Assembly: GCF_000003605.2 (NCBI RefSeq)
Contig: NW_003124908.1
Span: 48,864-61,509, forward strand
Origin: Saccoglossus kowalevskii
Taxonomy: Eukaryota > Hemichordata > Enteropneusta > Harrimaniidae
Length of the DNA stretch: 12,646 nucleotides
Direction: 5' to 3'
The translations under genes and the position numbers were made by a program. Below the pieces are notes generated by a model. That model saw only the letters and a list, made by a program, of their open reading frames with translations, did not search any database and was not told where the DNA came from. Positions 7,975 to 12,646 of the stretch are shown one piece after another. How positions within the stretch are numbered: the first letter of the stretch is position 1; every line of letters starts with the position of its first letter.

Positions 7975-8089
7975 TTGTCTAGTATCTCCTGGTGTCATTG
8001 TTGTCTAGTATCTCCTTGTGGCACTGTTACCTAGTATCTTGTGGTGGAACTGTTGTCTAGTATCTCGTGGCGGCAATGTTGCTTGGAAT

Positions 8090-9429
8090 AAATGCATGAA
8101 CACAATTACTTCACTATAATTAACAACGATAATAACATTATAATATATTTGTGCCATATTTATTCACAATGATCCATTTTTCAAAGATATATAATATCAT
8201 TCCCTTACATTTGTGTAGGTGTCCTTGTTGGCTGGTAACGTTGTAATATGCGTTGGTATGCGGCCGTGTGTTTGTACAGGTGGAACATACAATGTATTTT
8301 TTATTTAGTTATAGATTTGACTATGTTCTACTCAAAATGAATAATGTCAATAATATTATTATTTTTACAAATGCTGTGAAATTAAAGCTTTGATGGTAAG
8401 CGCTGAACAAAAAGTGGCAGTCATCACCGAACCTTGCTGATAAGTCAGAAAGCAATACGTAAATGTGTCGGTACTACATTGAGTACGCCATCAATCACAA
8501 GTTATAATAGAACACAGATAAAAAGTTGCAAGCGTGGTCACCGTGGTCTTGATTCCGATGCCTAAAACAGAGCGTCCTCAACAAAGAATCGCGATTTAGC
8601 ACGTATGTGAGAGTTCTGGGTTGTCATGGTGAGTCTAAATGTGTGTTTCACCAGGAGTAAATGCACCAAATTAACAAAGTGTAGTCAAACCTGTTTAAAA
8701 CTTGTTATCGAGAATATATTTTGTATAAAAGCATACAGTAGTCCCTCTGTATGTTTGTTGGTGCGTTGTTTGAGGCGGCGATATTGTAATCGATTCTATT
8801 TTAAATGACGGTACTAGGGCGTGGTACCAAGTGTCTGTTTAAGGAACACGAAGTGGACAACATCCGTCAAAATATAATTTATTTAGTGCCGGAAATCTAC
8901 ATCATTTACATTCAGATACGCAATATATCACTAACATTCATTCCGTTAATATTGAAGGTCTTGGCACGCAAACCTCGCCTCAAGGCTCTGACTCGAGTCA
9001 GTTTGATTCGGACCATCCTCGGCACTTGTCGAATTATGTCCGTCTATTAATAAATACTTGGCTCGGCTGGAATCGGTTGTTATAGAAACAAATTCACAAA
9101 AAATTAGATCTCAGATTGCATGTAAACTCGACAACAAAGTGAAATTCCTTTCTATATTTACATATTTCCGCCGATTTCAATCGTGAAAGTTTTAGCGGGG
9201 ACCTCTGTGTCTACTCCAATTAAGGCTGCAGACCATCCGCCGGTGCTGGCGCTGTACTCGAGCTACATGGAGGGGGGTATTGCTTTAATCAAACTGAAGC
9301 ATTACCACCGGGATAATTTTTCATCTCTGTTTTTTTGAAAACAATTTTTCCTGCAAGATGTTAAGATACTCCTCGCACCTTTTCACTTTATCGTTTTCTT
9401 ATGGCGATTATGTGAACATAATATATTCT
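8090..9429. other. AT-rich DNA without a recognisable gene
   Basis: Two overlapping plus-strand frames (8626-8808 and 8805-9050) have no domain I recognise, no supporting splice signals and strongly AT-driven composition in their first parts. I do not call them genes. A 14-bp palindrome lies at 8988-9001. Nothing else of structure is visible. Confidence 0.5.
8988..9001. repeat. 14-bp perfect palindrome
   Basis: CTGACTCGAGTCAG is its own reverse complement. It contains TGACTCG and CGAGTCA arms, which resemble AP-1 half-sites only loosely. It may be chance. Confidence 0.35.
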
Positions 9430-9498
9430 TGTATTTTGCGACTTTATAGTATATTTTGCGACTCGCTTGTATACTTTGCGACTCGCTCGTATATTTTC
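9430..9498. repeat. 20-bp tandem repeat, about 3.4 copies
   Basis: Units at 9430-9449, 9450-9469 and 9470-9489, with a partial fourth to 9498, share TATTTTGCGACTCGCTTG with a few substitutions. Period 20 is not a multiple of three. The repeat explains the apparent reading frame at 9358-9585, which I do not regard as a gene. Confidence 0.85.
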
Positions 9499-10930
9499 TC
9501 AAATTCCACACAAACAAAGTGTATCTTACAGTCGACACGGATGAGAAATGATGTTATGCTTTATTTTATTTCTACAATTATCTAGTATTTTTCTACAATA
9601 TAAAGTAATTATTTTGGTCACCTGACTTTGACGTAAAATATTTATATTGGTTTACAAGACTTTAAATTATATTGATCATTTTTTCGTATTTCGAATGATG
9701 GTAACATGTAAACATGTTCCAATTAAATAAATACTTGTAACAAATGGTGTGCATATACATTTGTGTCATGAGACATTTAATTCTGAAAAAGACGTCGGTG
9801 GAAGGTGTGAGTTCGGCATGAGTCGAGTTGGTCCAGCCATCGATATGAACTCAACTACGATACATGTTTTTCTAACTTATTGATTATCACCCTTTTTCGG
9901 CATATGTTAAAATCACATATTAATGTTGCTCATAATAAAAAACCCTTGACCGGCAAAGTCACTAAGACAATTTTTTCGCACCGTATATAAAAACATAAAC
10001 CTGTTTTTGCTATTTCCCTTCAAAATCATTGACCTCTAGACTATGAAAATTTATGGGCAAATATAAGAAAACGCAGAAAAGAACTGCACAAACTTTCAGT
10101 ATTTTAGTTCGATACGTAAACCACATCTGTGATCGTTATGTGTTGGAAAGAAGAATTGTTGCGGACATTTCTCATAATCTCGATGCAAGAATAAAGTTTT
10201 CTCCTTAAATTTGTTCAGTCTGAACTACGTCTTTTCTCCACGTAAGTTGTATTTTTTGGGGGGTCGGTGGATAAATATATCTATCTAATTCAACGCAATG
10301 CACGACGGATATACAAAGGTTAGTGGGAAAAACATATACATACATATAATGGGAGATATTTGCATATAGAGATAATCGTATTATGCTGTCTTATCGAAGA
10401 GGAGAGCGGACAAGTGTAACATGATTATACTTCCGGGGTCAAATGTGTCACTGCGGGAGGGGCAAATACGTAGTTCTAATCTGGTATTAGCTAAATATAT
10501 GACTCAATTAAATGATAATTTCCTGCATTTAAACGGTGTTTTCAGGTCAGTCACCGACGGGCGGGTCTAGTTTAATGAGCTATATAAAAAAAACACCGAT
10601 CATTGACTTCCCCTGTGGAAGTAGTGGCATAGTCCGTGCGAAGACCAAGCTGTGTTCCGTTCATCTCTCACGCTCTACGTTCTATTCACACTTCGTGGCA
10701 CTGTTAGTGGTCTACGGTTCGCTGCATCCGACAGTCTTCGAAGTTAAGTTGCAAAATAATTCGAACAGCAAACGTGTACTAGGATCAACAGAGTATTTGG
10801 AACATTGTCGAAAAAATCGCTGTGACAGTCATCGCTAATATACATTAGGATTATAACTAGTGCCGTTATCAATTATTACTTAGCTAGTCACGGTGCTGGC
10901 TGTCTGCATAAATTGACGGCGTATGTTTGA
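9499..10930. other. AT-rich DNA upstream of the GTPase exon; no supported gene
   Basis: The only frame of note is 10536-10838 (plus, 100 codons from an alternative start). It shows no recognisable domain and is not framed by good splice sites, so I leave it uncalled. It lies 150-450 bp upstream of the GTPase start codon, so part of this region may belong to that gene's promoter or 5' untranslated exon. No TATA box stands out; GCATAAATTG near 10907 is the closest. A G6 run at 10257-10262 is the only low-complexity feature. Confidence 0.4.
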
Positions 10931-10973
10931 GGTACCCGCATTGCCTTTGCCGAAATTCATGATACTGGGTACC
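10931..10973. repeat. GGTACCC/GGGTACC inverted repeat just upstream of the GTPase start
   Basis: Seven-base arms at 10931-10937 and 10967-10973 enclose 29 nt, ending 16 nt before the ATG at 10990. If transcribed, it would form a hairpin in the 5' leader. A role is not shown. Confidence 0.35.
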
Positions 10974-10989
10974 GTCGTTCAGCGTGAAA

Positions 10990-11047
10990 ATGACTGGTAT
11001 TGAAGCCAAAGTGGTTGTTTTAGGATGTCCGAACGTCGGTAAATCTG
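10990..11047 (+). CDS. First coding exon of a Ras/Rab-like small GTPase (partial)
   Basis: ATG 10990, with A at -3, opens 19 codons plus one base, ending at TCTG|GTAAGTAT, an excellent splice donor (phase 1). The peptide is MTGIEAKVVVLG followed by CPNVGKS. KVVVLG is the first beta strand of Ras-superfamily GTPases, and G12-C-P-N-V-G-K-S19 is the P-loop (GxxxxGK[S/T]) that binds the phosphates of GTP. The short N-terminus before the strand fits Ras/Rab proteins, which act as membrane-associated switches. PNVGKS is more usual in Era/EngA-type GTPases, but those normally have different flanks. Rab20/Rab24-like proteins are a possible match, but 19 residues cannot settle the subfamily. No switch I, DxxG or NKxD exon is visible downstream, so the gene must continue past the right edge, and the remainder of the window is probably intron 1. 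An old retrocopy is unlikely because a donor is present. Confidence 0.72.
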
Positions 11048-12408
11048 GTAAGTATACCTATAATATTGATATCAGTTATAAATGGACTAGCAAAGTCTGG
11101 ACTTCTTTGTTGAATTGAATATTTTAGTTAGTTTTCAATATTTTTATCGTTATAAAGTACGTCTGTTTTACCATGGTATTACGTGAACTGAGATGACAAT
11201 CAACAGGTGGCTATCCCATAGGTTACCATCTCTCTTTTAATTTTCACAGATTAAAAAGTGCCGTTGTTAGATTGTTTGTAAAATCAACACAGTCAACGAC
11301 ACAAATCCGTCTTTTCCCACCGCGACAACGAATGGAAAAACGGTTTGTTTGATGATTTCTGACCTTACTAGTTCATTAAATGTGTCTTTTATTCGTATGC
11401 TTGACGATAAACAAACACGAAGTAATTCTATAGTTCTCAGTGACAAAGAACTATGTTCGCATATTGATTTAAACACTTAAACACTGCCACGACGGACTAG
11501 ATTGAATTGATCGACCAAATTGCAGCAGAAACGGAAATAACAAAAATGACCCGTATCGCAAAACGAATCCTCAGAGGGTCACATATTGATTGGAATCATG
11601 ACAGAACGTGGAGCCTCCTGGCCCAATATTAAAATACAAATAAAAGCGTTGATACCTGAGTTGAATTGAATTACACTCGAATCAAACACATCTGATTTAC
11701 AATCATTAAATTGACATCTTTGGAAAAGAAGTAATATTTTGTCTAAAGCCCGAGGACGGAATTAAGCAAACATGTCAAACCATGCAACCCCGGCATGTTG
11801 CTTGTGACCAGGACTACTAGGAACGACTACAACTATTTTTTGTTTAAAGAAGAAGAAAGTCTAAAATTGGTCACAGAGAGTTATTTATATCGTTATTTGG
11901 ATTCATATGTCATTGTTTGCCAAGTTCAAGGGTCGAATTGATATCGTATCATGTCTTCGGCAATCATGATGTTTATCGAAATACTATAATTGGACAACTA
12001 ACCTGAAAGTACACGACCAGCATCATTAATTCTGGGTTAGCCTATCGAGCTGATTTTATTTTAGTTTTGGCGATATCAGAATGGTAAACAAGAACGCATT
12101 CAGTCGGGTACGCAGGTATGCTAACTAGGTGGTGGCGTGACGACAGACTTTTCAGTCAATGTCAGACAGTTACAATGACACGGGTAAACCAGTCTAATGT
12201 TATCGGTGAGAATGCGTTATCATCATATACCTGGGCAATCGGACACCATTCACATCCACTAGTGTTGATGCCGAGTGGCGATGATTGGTTTGTAGGGAGT
12301 CATTTTAAAGAACCATGCAATGACATTCTGGTATGTTTTAGTGTTTGTCATACTTTATAGAATTATTTTGATAATTTGAAAAGCTAATAAGGTGCACGCA
12401 GACACCGG
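11048..12408 (+). other. Probable first intron of the GTPase gene
   Basis: It starts with GTAAGTATAC. No sequence encoding the continuation of the GTPase (helix 1 after the P-loop, switch I, DxxG) could be found in a phase-compatible frame behind a credible acceptor. The frames at 11267-11476 (minus) and 12118-12360 (plus) match nothing I know. The region is otherwise featureless AT-rich DNA. Confidence 0.5.
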
Positions 12409-12646
12409 TCACTGGTAGCATAGTGGTTGTTGCATCAGACTTATAATCGGTAGACCCAAGTTCAAATCCTACCTTAGGCTGAACATCAAAGGGTCGACCC
12501 CTACCCTGGGTGAGTGTGCCACAGACTCCATGGGAAGGCCAATTCCACTACCCGAGATTCATTCACTTCATGCGACTTTGGGGGAACCTTGGTTAAGGTC
12601 CGCAGGTGTTCGACCAAGCCTGGTTGACGCCAGGATAGCGCATTAA
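12409..12646 (+). mobile_element. tRNA-derived SINE, cut by the window edge
   Basis: TAGCATAGTGG (12416-12426) matches the RNA polymerase III A box perfectly, and AGTTCAAATCC (12459-12469) matches the B box with one mismatch, at tRNA-like spacing. The anticodon loop would read CTTATAA, anticodon UAU (Ile), on a stem that pairs only in part. The acceptor and T stems do not pair, so this is not a working tRNA gene. About 170 bp of unrelated, GC-richer body follow, with the palindrome GGGTCGACCC (12491-12500) and a small hairpin (CCTGG 12619-12623 with CCAGG 12630-12634). A tRNA-like head with a non-tRNA body is the hallmark of a SINE. Its 3' tail is outside the window, and the body family is not identified. 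The left edge is approximate. Confidence 0.72.

Larger units (their letters stand above)
4492..8089. repeat. 26-bp minisatellite with higher-order structure, about 138 units
   Basis: About 3.6 kb is built almost entirely from a 26-bp unit that reads CTCCTGGTGG, then CACTGTTG, then TCTAGTAT. The unit is about 50% GC, well above the flanks. Units at both ends often begin CTCGTGG and differ among themselves. The core (about 5877-7022) is nearly homogeneous, using CTCATGTT, CTCCTGG and CTCCTTG forms. This contrast is expected when unequal exchange or slippage homogenises the middle of an array. Multi-unit blocks of 78, 102, 130 and 378 bp are duplicated inside it. Most units contain CTAG, which puts TAG on both strands, and 26 is not a multiple of three, so the 60-75 residue frames inside the array are artefacts of repetition. 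There are no spacers or leader, so it is not CRISPR. The true length may differ between individuals or be mis-assembled. Confidence 0.98.

Noticed and set aside
4492-8089. The array as a CRISPR or as a repeat-protein gene
   Set aside because: Units abut directly, with no unique spacers of constant length. The 26-bp period shifts frame at each unit, and CTAG puts TAG on both strands, so the 60-75 residue frames at 5857-6863 (plus) and 6972-7166 (minus) are by-products of repetition.
4492-8089. CCTGGTGG and GCTGGTGA in the units as recombination (Chi-like) signals
   Set aside because: Each is one base from the E. coli Chi octamer, but that signal acts with the bacterial RecBCD enzyme and has no established role in an animal genome. 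With a T/G-rich repeat such similarity is expected.
8626-9050. Two overlapping plus-strand frames
   Set aside because: No domain, no Kozak or splice support, and AT-driven residue content. They look like chance frames.
10536-10838. Plus-strand frame of 100 codons upstream of the GTPase
   Set aside because: The nominal start is not a good ATG context, no domain is visible, and length alone is weak evidence. It could be 5' untranslated or promoter sequence.
11855-11935. Possible second exon of the GTPase after GGTCACAG near 11875
   Set aside because: The phase-compatible translation begins ESYLYRYLDS, which does not resemble helix 1 or switch I of Ras proteins, the acceptor has a poor pyrimidine tract, and a stop follows soon after.
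12075-12117. Exon-like segment between GATATCAG and CGCAG|GTATG
   Set aside because: The splice-like edges are attractive, but in the phase left by the GTPase exon it hits a stop at the second full codon, and no domain is visible in other phases.
12409-12480. A functional tRNA gene (Ile, UAU)
   Set aside because: The acceptor stem does not pair, the T stem is largely unpaired and the anticodon stem is only partly paired. The boxes remain but the cloverleaf does not.

Overview
The window looks like nuclear DNA from an animal, most likely a marine invertebrate and possibly a lophotrochozoan such as a mollusc. The flanks are AT-rich, no long open reading frame is intact, one short exon ends in a GTAAGT splice donor, and several classes of eukaryotic repeat are present (a decayed mariner, two small inverted-repeat elements, minisatellites and a tRNA-derived SINE). 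The taxon is inferred from the repeat style only; no marker gene fixes it.

Layout. 1-2850 is gene-poor DNA holding two candidate MITEs (about 322-482 and 745-956), short poly-C runs, a 15-bp inverted repeat and a possible promoter-like patch. 2852-3140 is a minisatellite of about seven 41-bp units. 3284-4303 is a mariner-type transposon with TA flanks and 34-bp imperfect terminal inverted repeats. Its transposase has one stop codon and has lost the segment that should carry the first catalytic aspartate. 4492-8089 is the dominant feature: a minisatellite of about 138 units of a 26-bp motif. It shows nested higher-order structure, with a 24-bp variant confined to the core, 50- and 52-bp dimers, 78-, 102- and 130-bp blocks, and a duplicated segment of about 244 bp. 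8090-10930 is AT-rich and holds only a short 20-bp tandem repeat and small palindromes.

10990-11047 is the only credible host coding sequence: the first coding exon of a Ras-superfamily small GTPase (P-loop GCPNVGKS), ending in a phase-1 splice donor. The rest of the window appears to be its first intron. I found no second exon. A tRNA-derived SINE starts near 12409 and runs off the right edge.

No genes here form a pathway. The main points of interest are the internal architecture of the 26-bp array, which records repeated block amplification, and the mariner remnant, whose reading frame survived several deletions. I see no evidence for a new enzymatic or defence system.
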